A stretch of 17,156 bases of DNA from QAMH01 sp964435565. GTDB taxonomy: Bacteria > Actinomycetota > Coriobacteriia > Coriobacteriales > QAMH01. The DNA lies in the NCBI GenBank assembly GCA_964435565.1, contig CAYSZR010000041.1, forward strand, positions 1-17,156. The letters run 5' to 3'. The position numbers and the translations under genes were made by a program. Numbering within the stretch: the stretch's first letter is position 1; each line of letters starts with the position of its first letter. Below are positions 15,401-17,156 of the stretch, one piece after another. Below the pieces are notes generated by a model. It was not told the origin of the DNA and did no database searches. It was given only the letters and a program-made list of their open reading frames with translations.

Positions 15401-17156
15401 CATAGATGATCTTATAGTCAGAGGGCTCGAAGATTGCAGTAAACGAACCTTCGGCAATCCAAAGGGCGCCGTCCTTGGCAGATGCGAATTTTGCAAGTTC
15501 GGCTGCTGTAAGCGTCTGCGCTTCGCTCACCTTGCGACCCGTGCTCGTCTCGCGCCATTCCTTGAAGGTGTATCCCGTGGAAGGAGTAGCGGTAATAGCT
15601 GTGAAGTCGGTTGCGTCACGTTTGAAGGTAATAGAAGTTTTTGCCACGCCGGTTGTGCCAGAAACGCCCACCATACCGCCCTTGCGAGCGATATAGGTAA
15701 ATGTCGAATTATTGACTGCCCATTCGGCGGTAAGCGTTATTACCGTACCCGCCGTGCTTCGAGCCATCAGATCCGTTGCCGTACCACCCGCCAAAATCCT
15801 GCGCGGCGTATCCTCATTGGTAATCCAACCGACAAACGTGTAGCCATTATGGTAGATCGTCGACGTGTCGCCAGCCATCGGGGCGATAAAGGTCGTGCCG
15901 TAGATATAGGACTCGTCGAGCATCTTGTTATAGGTGCTGCCGCCCTCGAAGCCGCTTTCATAATGGATGGTATAGACGACGGGCTCAAAATGCGCGGTAA
16001 AGGTCGCCGCAGCCCACATTCCGTACCTATATTCGGTATCACTGTCGCCATAGGTGCGGATAAAGGCGATTTGCATGACGTCTTCACGCGTTATGGTCGC
16101 ATTGTAGATTTTCGTATCGTTGATATTGTTCGACCAATACAAGAACCTGTAGCCAGCCTGCGGCTCTGCAGTAGCGCCACGCGCTTGCTGCGAATCAGTC
16201 GACCTGAGCCTTTCGACGACCTTGCTAGAGGCACTGCTCTGCTCACCGTCAACCGTATTGGCGCGCACTGTCCCCTGCCCATCGACTACGTAAGTGATAG
16301 GCACATCGCCCACGGTCCAATATGCGAACAGCGTAATGGTCTGAGATACATCAGACGAAAGAGCAATGTCGCGCAAGCGCGTTGCAGACTTGATCAACCA
16401 ATCGTTGGGATCAGAGCTGAATGTAATCTTAGTGCCTGTAGCCGTTCCGTCTTCGGTGGCATACCAACCAGAAAGCGTATAACCGCTCTTCGTTACATTT
16501 GCATAATCGGTAGGAGTTATATTCGTTTCGGTCCAGCTCAGGTTTGTGCGTGGATTCGCCACGTATGTCGAGCCTTGCCCATCATAAACGATGGTATAGC
16601 CCTTGATCGGGGCCCATCTCGCATAGAGCACGTCAATGATGGGATTGCTTGTCTGATCTGACTTGTCATATTCGAATAGGCGAAGCAAAGCATCCGCATT
16701 CACGGAGTGTTCGACGGTCTTATATTCTTTAGTCGCTTCGTCGTATTCGCGCGTATAGTAATACCAGCCGCTCACATAATATCCCGGTCGGTAAAACTCG
16801 ATATAGTCGTTGAGCCAGGTCATGCCAAGCTTGTCGGCATCTTCTTTAGTTCCATCGAATATCGTGACATCATCGCCCAGACGCATACCCGTTATCTGCG
16901 CATAACCACGTGTCTTATCAGCGTCGCTACCCACGTTACCGCTGCCGCTACCCAGATCTTCAACGTCGCCTTTATCAACCTTGAATGTCACAGTAACGCC
17001 AACATCGCGATACCACTGCGCAGTAAACGTGATCTTGTCCAGCCCGACAGCCGTATATAGAGCGCCCGGACTGTATTCGACGCCATTGGAATCAATCCAG
17101 TAATGCAGGACATAACCATTTTTCTTATACAGATCGTAACCCACAAGAACATACGG
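465..17156 (-). CDS. giant InlB-B/MucBP repeat adhesin, internal fragment (no start in window)
   Basis: A single open frame enters at the right edge and ends at a TGA (467-465). The first listed start, a GTG at 17144-17142, is not a real start: four in-frame codons (P-Y-V-L) precede it up to the edge, it sits in the middle of a repeat module, and no ribosome site or signal peptide is visible. The protein is one long string of modules with G-Y-x-F-x-G-W cores and T-L-Y-A-x-W ends (Flg_new / InlB B-repeat family, PF09479). After about 7,140 these are mixed with MucBP-like modules ending in G-D-G-x-x-V-L-R-L-Y-Y. By eye I find only two cysteines (11051-11049 and 7964-7962), many Y, W, G, T and D, and no membrane segment. 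The likely role is an extracellular, wall-attached adhesin or stalk; ligand and anchor are not visible. The secretion signal and wall-sorting motif should lie outside the window. Confidence 0.93.
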   Translation of the reverse strand, partial: PYVLVGYDLYKKNGYVLHYWIDSNGVEYSPGALYTAVGLDKITFTAQWYRDVGVTVTFKVDKGDVEDLGSGSGNVGSDADKTRGYAQITGMRLGDDVTIFDGTKEDADKLGMTWLNDYIEFYRPGYYVSGWYYYTREYDEATKEYKTVEHSVNADALLRLFEYDKSDQTSNPIIDVLYARWAPIKGYTIVYDGQGSTYVANPRTNLSWTETNITPTDYANVTKSGYTLSGWYATEDGTATGTKITFSSDPNDWLIKSATRLRDIALSSDVSQTITLFAYWTVGDVPITYVVDGQGTVRANTVDGEQSSASSKVVERLRSTDSQQARGATAEPQAGYRFLYWSNNINDTKIYNATITREDVMQIAFIRTYGDSDTEYRYGMWAAATFTAHFEPVVYTIHYESGFEGGSTYNKMLDESYIYGTTFIAPMAGDTSTIYHNGYTFVGWITNEDTPRRILAGGTATDLMARSTAGTVITLTAEWAVNNSTFTYIARKGGMVGVSGTTGVAKTSITFKRDATDFTAITATPSTGYTFKEWRETSTGRKVSEAQTLTAAELAKFASAKDGALWIAEGSFTAIFEPSDYKIIYVVTPSAGQDYDVAEGDVPKEQTKTYGKPIRLRAVGTTLITRAGYVFAGWNTKVDGTGTHYADGATVTREFERISGGDVYLYPEWKPGTYTVSYYRGANDATGSMDSQTFSYGTAGTLTPGNFQRNGYNLIGWSTHIADSVVGTLAGAGINHTDLILIDEAAIYYGGVNGEDVTLYAVWEKKTSYDVSFGIADDEISKNAAVLTEYANAGTTAAPGAFLSTDWANTHIFSQTALQAQDTSFSHWTYTITYDNGTQKTGATQDVRKIAIDGVAVFIAHFNVADHYTVIYEHGTRGTWTEDWNHTYFTGVNTGSTIGSVSFGNVTSGQTYSTAYFDTVATNPQNKSNPKAQVGFVFTGWHFKLKSSDMIYTTVKAEEGLAGYYYLDAAAFLRFEIRESLTLTAQWKSTPTIVYIYPGGGSFVSGDLSSRLNGLELNSERSYASGTMNVGATITLPAADIVHRDGYEFLGWSTTEGADPVYAAGQTTEVLGTLAGMKLWAAWKQLTYTLHYNSNGGTAVTDKTVYWDTPNLLPTTNPTKNGYEAAGWYGTPDFQGDVAKADNSLSFGDIARSNYNALSDTEKALYGSAAAYAEAKGATLYFRWIEKSATIRYEAVVIKTTEYGDEFVSTAGGSVSPGSVEVVAATGTPASVTASKSLGFKFLYWADVDGNILSYDMANFVPTKGNYEETGELWGNALHSVYYAVFEPVVYTIKFDSNGGIGYMAPWTAGYGAAATLPTIDNQIQRVGYDFVTWSTRPDGGGTLIADGGSYSNLSSGDGDIVTLYAQWNGRTFELVLSANGGANGTVDASGGWTASEGIIFTKQVKAGTAVRIPDDRVFTRDGYIFDGFAETKEGEVVYEPGDLYWMAGGRTILYAHWTPISYIVRLQPGDPDATGSMADISMRFGVDKALTPNAFALSGYSFYRWRLDSSVDRDLVKEETGTPVIYEISEYFADGALLPSFTYTAGQVITLYAEWTPKSNAVSFDVASGGTLSGVTNPQQVLTGNTASTTNLKVKAENGRLLMGWDYVTTPESGNSITGFVADPGSVIIYGPTVFTARWAAGGADARVVVYLPGLHGDFIAYDPVGDDNGTATFYNGLKSGATIASYPYAGAKAASGYPLGVTDTGGEWVFAGWHRESTGDGGKMISSTDILVSALQQGETELPIPAIGADEWAITFTALWTRAGTTVTLHENGGTWISTDFDSERRQGNDTPLVFRYNMGDTVTLPDATKIARAGWVFDGWATSQANADAHRVTYEPGEQFVMPTSSVAFFAVWSDRTYTIRYVTGSGTYRAPSLVKWNATDLTPAQGDPTWGGSTFAGWYSVDNSNLAEGATPKGTRVLSGMTLADLLAAHVITSDAQTDITLYALFVPEIANLFYGVKDNLGGTVTNSTEKTNASDGQPVGSTAKAADGYTFIGWYDAEGNLMSLKETFVPSKGVDEVWFDGTRWFAYFAYCTYTIHYDNNNADSGSVTIPDQYAGLDVLVDLTSNNGRLIRDGYVFRGWSRTQLDPVNTEAEVTTAVQFKDGARVQHLPLANETVVTLYAVWQYVGFSVNYNLDGQNDPNGTAFYGYITDGSSGQLHKAGESVVALAEQDTHGAHRTGYIFNGWTYTDDSGQKQVVAFAGKSAFDPDNDTLVYGDTFTMPSHSITLSPNWTPTSYTVLFIPGAVVIGVDGQGNTTRTMSPADTAAASIFANSSSKKVATGSDVKDANGEYLPGGTVYYRVAVRYDESFDARMRFVSNGYDFVNWLVSGATSLTENLNGLHNAGYYMNYSVNLSRTGIVYFTAQWAQKSVSVTFMSDDNAYGTVGGTTQQTVRVGQTADYSLVTTTPGYKRYLKGWQIWETDANGNAPASGTINPNAFDTQDTTLWAPDTPSTWKINGITTFIAIWAEAYEVRYFEGSTANGSSFITGDFYTDHLYDAGHPDGQDNVTRYVHVIPNSATPAFAGETNGYPRSIIQRTDAYTYTSYAFTAGAAAAGGTYYELVDAATQKYSLTTDAVFRAGKNYYTLLITSYTGPKYDEKGDLIIDYTYLVDFYYTFAGWALANADGSYQLENGNLHIVTINGAPAADLSSLSVTGDTYYAATWKPAGYYIYFDPNTPSASTTTGTMPTQGMTFEEATALAKSKYASSGYEFVGWSDQQWNAFDSEYSNSSYTIGFIIAKVNAGLNGADSGMGVTHYWADQASYSRSQTGTADEYATFTLYALWQKKSYNVKLLNSDTANGVISGEGLSQVVDYLGSPSSTKVTVTPVQGFVLGGWVYEMLLADGTVEKGELDAYGENGFGLSQLSVRGSVTLTTLWEKTYSVTYLPGEHGNWAQNVTKDGFRAISHADKTITFNALVDEVDPFNTADYYYVSPEMSYDGGATYVTYTLAKSKDEGWVFDGWTGSDGKFYHTIAELAGINVPVGGFTLTARWIASSVNISFNPDGGTATLNGDGSSMLATVTVLPYERVVLPNGTSASRPGYELDGWTFNGTFYPVTSTTGCDIPAPTYNITMYAHWSERKVIITYTSPVTNVDGQAGGYITAVEGTEAGSIHAEPLGSNMYANVAHFDPETNTTTYSIGPKGIVNDRGELMAYATIDTYYQRVSSKNGYALDWTTGAKIANAPYYVNAVARDGYRFLYWVDKDNNIISRDAQFQAYASSSGFFDNVTYYAIFDELDPVRIKYAVNNNELGYVTRNSLNGELVDPATGTASGTTLHLISGATVEYWVDENGNKVAGSDGLVVFVPPRYNTTGHDSEFAGLNIYVGHTYTALLKVPENITFRVVQMKQDPGTTNFSEVTDGTLVITSGPANTTVAVVENGSGYSLGAVSYVTNGDIVTVSLVTGGWIYDNGASPLLASTYLIDSDGNEWEYSAVLSANTNHLLLNAENKELTIVLYYAVKNASAARIVYEVENYTSDGQLYGGSNYGSTKPTFELVDTSTEAGRTAAAKGSTAMSAPAGLSFAGWYWKDASGTIHTLDPTQVTITPAAPDGGWVTNGVYHYIAKYVENADISIFYKSKSTKGGTVSLAKNTFSPVTGVPTPSVATPQVGWEFVRWIDSDGKWVLEDGTSVAENEYDGVAALMGAVFRPQRATAGSNIGTYLDFNGKTFTAVFVEGAVNFKAEIYHVIGSDIVNKQSANDPTLVTGKNLPWETKTLSATAGISIAVIEGDDGFYRIVQVVYGTDDQGYRTVTPVSDADAFSYLLPVIEGYTLNLKYSNTIDSATVLSNGTSLLRLYYVANSNINYKVVVMVTDPSGNNAWQYSEASYKNGTTDSSMGIVVLTGGATVTNAAHQIGIDVPVGYEYDASFAPADQLLSGIITGDGSLVLRVYFKAIANGSHYVVEHWLVDGNGNATLIKDAETVTTYAGQEVTIAALDPAAQGHPGYTYTTDTLTGVKFAGVADPEDVTSNPYAAHIAGGEPYSKLRLFYKANTRVIKFDTGAGNLATGVDSSILNDVNTATGAQIALPAKSDMYRAGYEFKGWSLAETVKDPNSDDYINVGESSGILSQRAADAASVVSYAWTVPEIEGADATVIQLYAVWRALDVSYSVEVWVVRGDGRIEHLSQYDVIGQGIVGDTVDYTDPTKPAETWRTGNVSDQRSLYGGNPYSYEIATGTVKGYDYIQTAYTVPAGTGVAGADTEGVPTGSLTYKVLSATDTTHPYGATLYLFYQAAGTKYTVVRRLVVGGVVYEIDEAGSKWYTVDGSTKTPVDSSRTGTPVYDEVNATSGQIATAVEDEAGKTDQTGHVNYYLIPHLTGFTYDADYAAASIDVAGSGDSIMYIYYMANVYALIFDEDGGKLNGASDMDHDGKHASKVYSEQVIDLPDSSYIKKEGYTFRGWIEGYENEDGSWTEFDVNGDGVTKYLFDADQDGVNDKDAEGKELIIKYTTPRTDDGTITPLRAIWDPSIQSYKAEIYFVNPRSASNGGNQETRRNDLEVTWGFVDRATQLWTLQALVGTSVGAGADDAVGQAIAAHASDYAGYKLALDGAYTSDINGISNTIDTVSPISGSTVLRLFFVADEGKTAYKVEYWFFGADGHPYKFYETDAARLAGDTSIPVAPTVTLQGTAGRTAHVDTPNGNYNSTNKFPANSSTWTPDEDDDTNSYSYLIKAITGYTFSTGIFTFNDNSYLNDSQGMLYEYIDSAGSKQSMYVKYGQQFKSLTFADIRGDGTLVLQLFYTPETRNVYFRPNGGGFTYSGADSYSSSSMQVYTTGQEIAVPSDIEVTRAGYKLLGWTRNQSASGLYNVVERADGGYDVTTTTGEVVTYVTNPNLYKVTAEATQELWAVWAPVEGVGYKVEHYRVVATRKEDGSIDKIISVSELPVYTTQQFGKTESEAVAEYLYYDTATGKYYLISTDDPTRVREVDKDASFANLLGYKYEKDFVQMVGGSVKTNQSGVENKEYRYEAARDDSATPATTGITGDGKLTLRLYYVSESNVQYRVQLWTVSGQGIATKYVAPAGKGWNVDENGRILLTGTAGTYEKVDYDANANNDEQKLVTTYYADGQIAISKFLNVTSAFSIDGYAYTGAKIKINGNEFQSNPYKLIQGDGSTVIWLYYAPNNFDLTLYIDLTSTDASWNLKYQDQGADFLTGGPKNAYLGYAGEASRTVKSKEEVELPKSDVATRVGYTLMGWVYTTGDTAESTGLDLLGMTGQASINYFNSTISTSKNFYGELQDWMFTTPEANSKVRLYAVWVANSTPYQVYHYKVSRDGTVETSPSYIETVKNPRWAVDGNNDSTLTYATDDYATRNAADILINAGTGTLFSSGDPAVTYDFRGYTFAGGALVTEAGVDGVVGTSDDIKYLEYTWIDANGISHTVKSALTTKVTADGKAHLSLYYLADTDTPYTVKHYLIKGDGTIATDANGNYIPILVETGYSEGAYNRTGETDTMVNTDNLGYSGTVGDVNYNITFDGYKLYKYDEGFVTLANGETVRTGEQGPPIAKSAIVLGDGTRVFALFYKAMGVQLNFKLGDDAANDRDWSTAVSNPSARYQSGALVLPMTPKRD
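483..490 (-). other. probable 1-base deletion (frameshift site)
   Basis: On the minus strand the frame reads L-V-L-P and then M-T-P-K-R-D-stop. Putting one base back after the proline codon (CCG, 488-486), for example a G, gives L-V-L-P-D-D-A-Q-E-G-L and joins the two halves of a normal Flg_new module. The enclosing C-C-F triad (328-1400) is 1,073 bases, one short of a multiple of three, while the other four triads are exact multiples. The local sequence (CTT GTC TTA CCG ATG ACG) has no X-XXY-YYZ slippery heptamer and no long homopolymer, so programmed frameshifting or phase variation by slippage is not supported. A real mutation and a sequencing or assembly error cannot be told apart here. 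Confidence 0.8.
1080..1112 (-). other. V-D-G-x-x-G-T-x-D-D motif in module 49
   Basis: The residues V-D-G-V-V-G-T-S-D-D-I match a short acidic turn (D-G-x-x-G-T-x-D-D) that recurs in many secreted bacterial proteins and is often taken for a calcium or structural loop. It is one copy, inside a MucBP-like module. Function is a guess. Confidence 0.4.
1401..2618 (-). repeat. C-C-F triad 4, modules 46-48
   Basis: 406 residues, the longest triad: C 46 (2181-2618, Y-K-V-E-H-Y-R-V-V, ends G-D-G-K-L-T-L-R-L-Y-Y-V), C 47 (1803-2180, Y-R-V-Q-L-W-T-V-S-G-Q-G, ends G-D-G-S-T-V-I-W-L-Y-Y-A-P), F 48 (1401-1802, L-T-L-Y-I-D-L, V-G-Y-T-L-M-G-W, V-R-L-Y-A-V-W). In module 48 the usual N-G-G after the first strand is replaced by L-T-S-T-D-A-S-W. 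Confidence 0.82.
2619..3767 (-). repeat. C-C-F triad 3, modules 43-45
   Basis: 383 residues: C 43 (3423-3767, Y-K-A-E-I-Y-F-V-N-P, ends S-T-V-L-R-L-F-F-V-A), C 44 (2940-3422, Y-K-V-E-Y-W-F-F-G-A-D-G, ends G-D-G-T-L-V-L-Q-L-F-Y), F 45 (2619-2939, V-Y-F-R-P-N-G-G-G-F, A-G-Y-K-L-L-G-W, E-L-W-A-V-W). Module 44 is long (161 residues), with a polar N/S/T/D-rich stretch at about 3,170-3,250 that looks like a flexible loop. Confidence 0.82.
3768..4853 (-). repeat. C-C-F triad 2, modules 40-42
   Basis: 362 residues: C 40 (4458-4853, Y-S-V-E-V-W-V-V-R-G-D-G, ends A-T-L-Y-L-F-Y-Q-A), C 41 (4119-4457, Y-T-V-V-R-R-L-V-V-G-G, ends I-M-Y-I-Y-Y-M-A-N), F 42 (3768-4118, L-I-F-D-E-D-G-G-K-L, E-G-Y-T-F-R-G-W, P-L-R-A-I-W). 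Module 42 carries a calcium-loop-like insert after its G-W core, described separately. Confidence 0.82.
3849..3917 (-). other. calcium-loop-like acidic insert in module 42
   Basis: The stretch reads D-V-N-G-D-G-V-T-K and then D-A-D-Q-D-G-V-N-D-K-D. The D-x-N-x-D-G and D-x-D-x-D-G-x-x-D spacing is that of EF-hand/dockerin and thrombospondin-type-3 calcium loops, whose odd-numbered acidic residues hold the ion. It sits between the G-W core and the final W of a Flg_new module, where the other F modules have unrelated loops. Calcium binding is inferred; two adjacent loops of this kind often stiffen extracellular stalk proteins. Confidence 0.6.
4854..5753 (-). repeat. C-C-F triad 1 (two MucBP-like + one Flg_new), modules 37-39
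   Basis: 300 residues: C 37 (5475-5753, N-Y-K-V-V-V-M-V-T-D, ends G-D-G-S-L-V-L-R-V-Y-F-K-A), C 38 (5184-5474, Y-V-V-E-H-W-L-V-D-G-N-G, ends K-L-R-L-F-Y-K-A-N), F 39 (4854-5183, V-I-K-F-D-T-G-A-G, A-G-Y-E-F-K-G-W, I-Q-L-Y-A-V-W). MucBP domains bind or resemble mucin-binding repeats in lactobacilli and Listeria. Here the class is assigned by pattern only, and binding to mucin is not shown. Confidence 0.82.
5754..6767 (-). repeat. B2-B2-C triad 2, modules 34-36
   Basis: Three modules, 338 residues: 34 (6447-6767, G-L-S-F-A-G-W core, Y-H-Y-I-A-K-Y end), 35 (6126-6446, G-W-E-F-V-R-W core, K-T-F-T-A-V-F end), 36 (5754-6125, starts F-K-A-E-I-Y-H-V-I, ends S-L-L-R-L-Y-Y-V-A-N). The junctions match triad 1: A-K-Y-V-E-N-A-D-I-S-I corresponds to A-I-F-D-E-L-D-P-V-R-I, and T-A-V-F-V-E-G-A-V-N-F to T-A-L-L-K-V-P-E-N-I-T-F. 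That supports reading 31-33 and 34-36 as two copies of one three-module unit. Confidence 0.72.
6768..7916 (-). repeat. B2-B2-C triad 1, modules 31-33
   Basis: Three modules, 383 residues: 31 (7434-7916, F-L-Y-W-V-D-K-D-N-N core, V-T-Y-Y-A-I-F end), 32 (7143-7433, E-Y-W-V-D-E-N-G-N core, Y-T-A-L-L-K-V end), 33 (6768-7142, starts I-T-F-R-V-V-Q-M, ends L-T-I-V-L-Y-Y-A-V-K-N). Module 33 is the first with the V-L-Y-Y-A close of the MucBP-like class, so this triad marks the change from the right-hand to the left-hand architecture. Module 31 is enlarged to 161 residues by a segment at about 7,600-7,780 (T-Y-Y-Q-R-V-S-S-K-N-G-Y). Confidence 0.72.
7917..9746 (-). repeat. shortened module cycle 4 (H-P-B1-H-G), modules 26-30
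   Basis: Five modules, 610 residues: 26 H (9156-9746, unusually long at 197 residues because of an insert), 27 P (8796-9155, T-T-T-G-T-M, S-S-G-Y-E-F-V-G-W), 28 B1 (8517-8795, N-G-V-I-S-G), 29 H (8172-8516, L-P-G-E-H-G-N-W), 30 G (7917-8171, N-P-D-G-G-T-A-T-L). The Y, B2, D and Q steps are missing after module 26, as if a block had been deleted or the cycle restarted early. Even so, P is still followed by B1 and B1 by H. Module 30 holds one of the two cysteines (G-C-D-I-P). Confidence 0.82.
9366..9515 (-). other. atypical insert inside module 26 with Tyr-Tyr / Gly-Lys-x-Tyr-Tyr motif
   Basis: Between the start of module 26 (Y-E-V-R-Y-F-E-G) and its Y-T-F-A-G-W core lies a stretch unlike the other modules: T-Y-Y-E-L-V-D, then Y-S-L-T-T-D-A-V-F, then A-G-K-N-Y-Y-T-L. 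The spacing resembles a short 'T-Y-Y-E ... T-T-D-x-x-F-x-x-G-K-x-Y-Y' unit that I recall from phage tail and other host-facing proteins; that likeness is from memory and not searched. It is flanked by a low-complexity A-G-A-A-A-A-G-G. It explains why module 26 is about twice the normal length. Alternatively it is just a long loop of the Flg_new fold. Confidence 0.5.
9747..12236 (-). repeat. module cycle 3 (H-G-Y-B2-D-Q-P-B1), modules 18-25
   Basis: A second complete cycle in the same class order, 830 residues: 18 H (11871-12236, L-P-G-L-H-G-D-F), 19 G (11589-11870, E-N-G-G-T-W-I-S-T-D-F), 20 Y (11301-11588, V-K-W-N-A-T-D-L-T-P), 21 B2 (11052-11300, W-Y-D-A-E-G-N, F-V-P-S-K-G), 22 D (10776-11051, C-T-Y-T-I-H-Y-D), 23 Q (10452-10775, R-T-G-Y-I-F-N-G-W), 24 P (10050-10451, V-S-N-G-Y-D-F-V-N-W), 25 B1 (9747-10049). 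Module 24 is the longest P module because of an extra stretch around 10,200-10,330 (G-G-T-V-Y-Y-R-V-A-V). Position-by-position likeness to cycle 2 is clear in protein but weak in DNA, so the duplication is old. Confidence 0.85.
12237..14567 (-). repeat. module cycle 2 (H-G-Y-B2-D-Q-P-B1), modules 10-17
   Basis: A complete eight-module cycle of 777 residues: 10 H (14196-14567, H-G-T-R-G-T-W), 11 G (13908-14195, P-G-G-G-S-F-V-S-G-D), 12 Y (13605-13907, V-Y-W-D-T-P-N-L-L-P), 13 B2 (13293-13604, F-L-Y-W-A-D-V-D-G-N, F-V-P-T-K-G, ends F-E-P), 14 D (13053-13292, V-V-Y-T-I-K-F-D-S-N-G-G), 15 Q (12783-13052, R-D-G-Y-I-F-D-G-F), 16 P (12489-12782, D-A-T-G-S-M), 17 B1 (12237-12488, S-G-G-T-L-S-G). Each is one Flg_new or divergent InlB-B fold of about 80-125 residues. 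Module 15 has Phe in place of the usual Trp of the G-W core. Extended arrays of such modules form stalks in known surface proteins; here that is inferred. Confidence 0.85.
14568..17156 (-). repeat. module cycle 1 (H-G-Y-B2-D-B2-D-P-B1), Flg_new/InlB-B modules 1-9
   Basis: Nine modules, bounded at the final Trp or Phe-Glu-Pro of each: 1 (17013-17156, cut by the edge), 2 (16614-17012), 3 (16317-16613), 4 (15981-16316), 5 (15720-15980), 6 (15423-15719), 7 (15150-15422), 8 (14868-15149), 9 (14568-14867). Module 1 closes I-T-F-T-A-Q-W, the H-class ending. Module 3 has the Y-class S-W-T-E-T-N-I-T-P stretch. Modules 4 and 6 are B2 class (F-L-Y-W or F-K-E-W core, A-H-F-E-P or A-I-F-E-P end). Module 8 has the P-class D-A-T-G-S-M, and 9 is B1 class. 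Compared with cycles 2 and 3, the single D-Q step is replaced by D-B2-D. All boundaries are in the main frame. Family assignment is firm; class names are mine. Confidence 0.85.

Noticed and set aside
15849..16661. 270-codon plus-strand open frame
   Set aside because: Antisense shadow of modules 3-5; no motif, no credible ribosome site, and the minus-strand modules are intact.
17142..17144. GTG as the start codon of the giant protein
   Set aside because: The frame is open for four more codons to the window edge, the residues around it form part of a repeat module, and no ribosome binding site precedes it.
1..17156. CRISPR array, insertion sequence or tandem DNA repeats
   Set aside because: No short identical direct repeats with regular spacers, no transposase and no terminal inverted repeats were seen. 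The periodicity is at protein level.

Overview
The whole 17,156-base window lies inside one gigantic protein-coding gene on the minus strand. The reading frame runs in from the right edge (17156) and stays open down to a TGA at 467-465. From about position 488 a second minus-strand frame carries the same kind of protein on to the left edge (position 1), so the gene appears to continue past the TGA through a single-base frameshift. Neither the true start nor the true end is inside the window. About 5,700 codons are visible, roughly 0.6 MDa of protein at about 110 Da per residue. I see no RNA gene, promoter, terminator, mobile element or CRISPR array, and no second credible gene.

The protein is built of about 52 modules of roughly 80-195 residues. 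In the right-hand part they are InlB-B / Listeria-Bacteroides repeats (Flg_new, Pfam PF09479) and divergent relatives, recognised by a Y-x-I/V-x-Y/F start, a central G-Y-x-F-x-G-W and a final T-L-Y-A-x-W. In the left-hand part they alternate with longer MucBP-like modules recognised by a G-D-G-x-x-V-L-R-L-Y-Y end. Such proteins are large secreted or wall-attached adhesins of Gram-positive gut and oral bacteria. The intermediate base composition, the repeat style (D-A-T-G-S-M, H-G-x-W) and the near absence of cysteine suggest an actinobacterial Coriobacteriia-type commensal, or less likely a Firmicute. This is an inference from style; nothing in the window identifies the species.

The order of modules is not random. 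From the N-terminal side (high coordinates): (1) four successive cycles of an ordered set of module classes, which I call H-G-Y-B2-D-Q-P-B1 (17156 to 7917; the first is expanded, the second and third are complete 8-module cycles, the fourth is shortened). (2) Two B2-B2-C triads (7916 to 5754). (3) Five C-C-F triads, two MucBP-like modules followed by one Flg_new module (5753 to 328). (4) A further module that runs off the left edge (327 to 1). The DNA of the repeats is well diverged, so this looks like an old, selected architecture and not a recent amplification.

Points to check: the frameshift near 485-489; a calcium-loop-like insert (3849-3917); a foreign-looking insert in one module (about 9366-9515); and the period-8 and period-3 module grammar, which I do not know to have been described.
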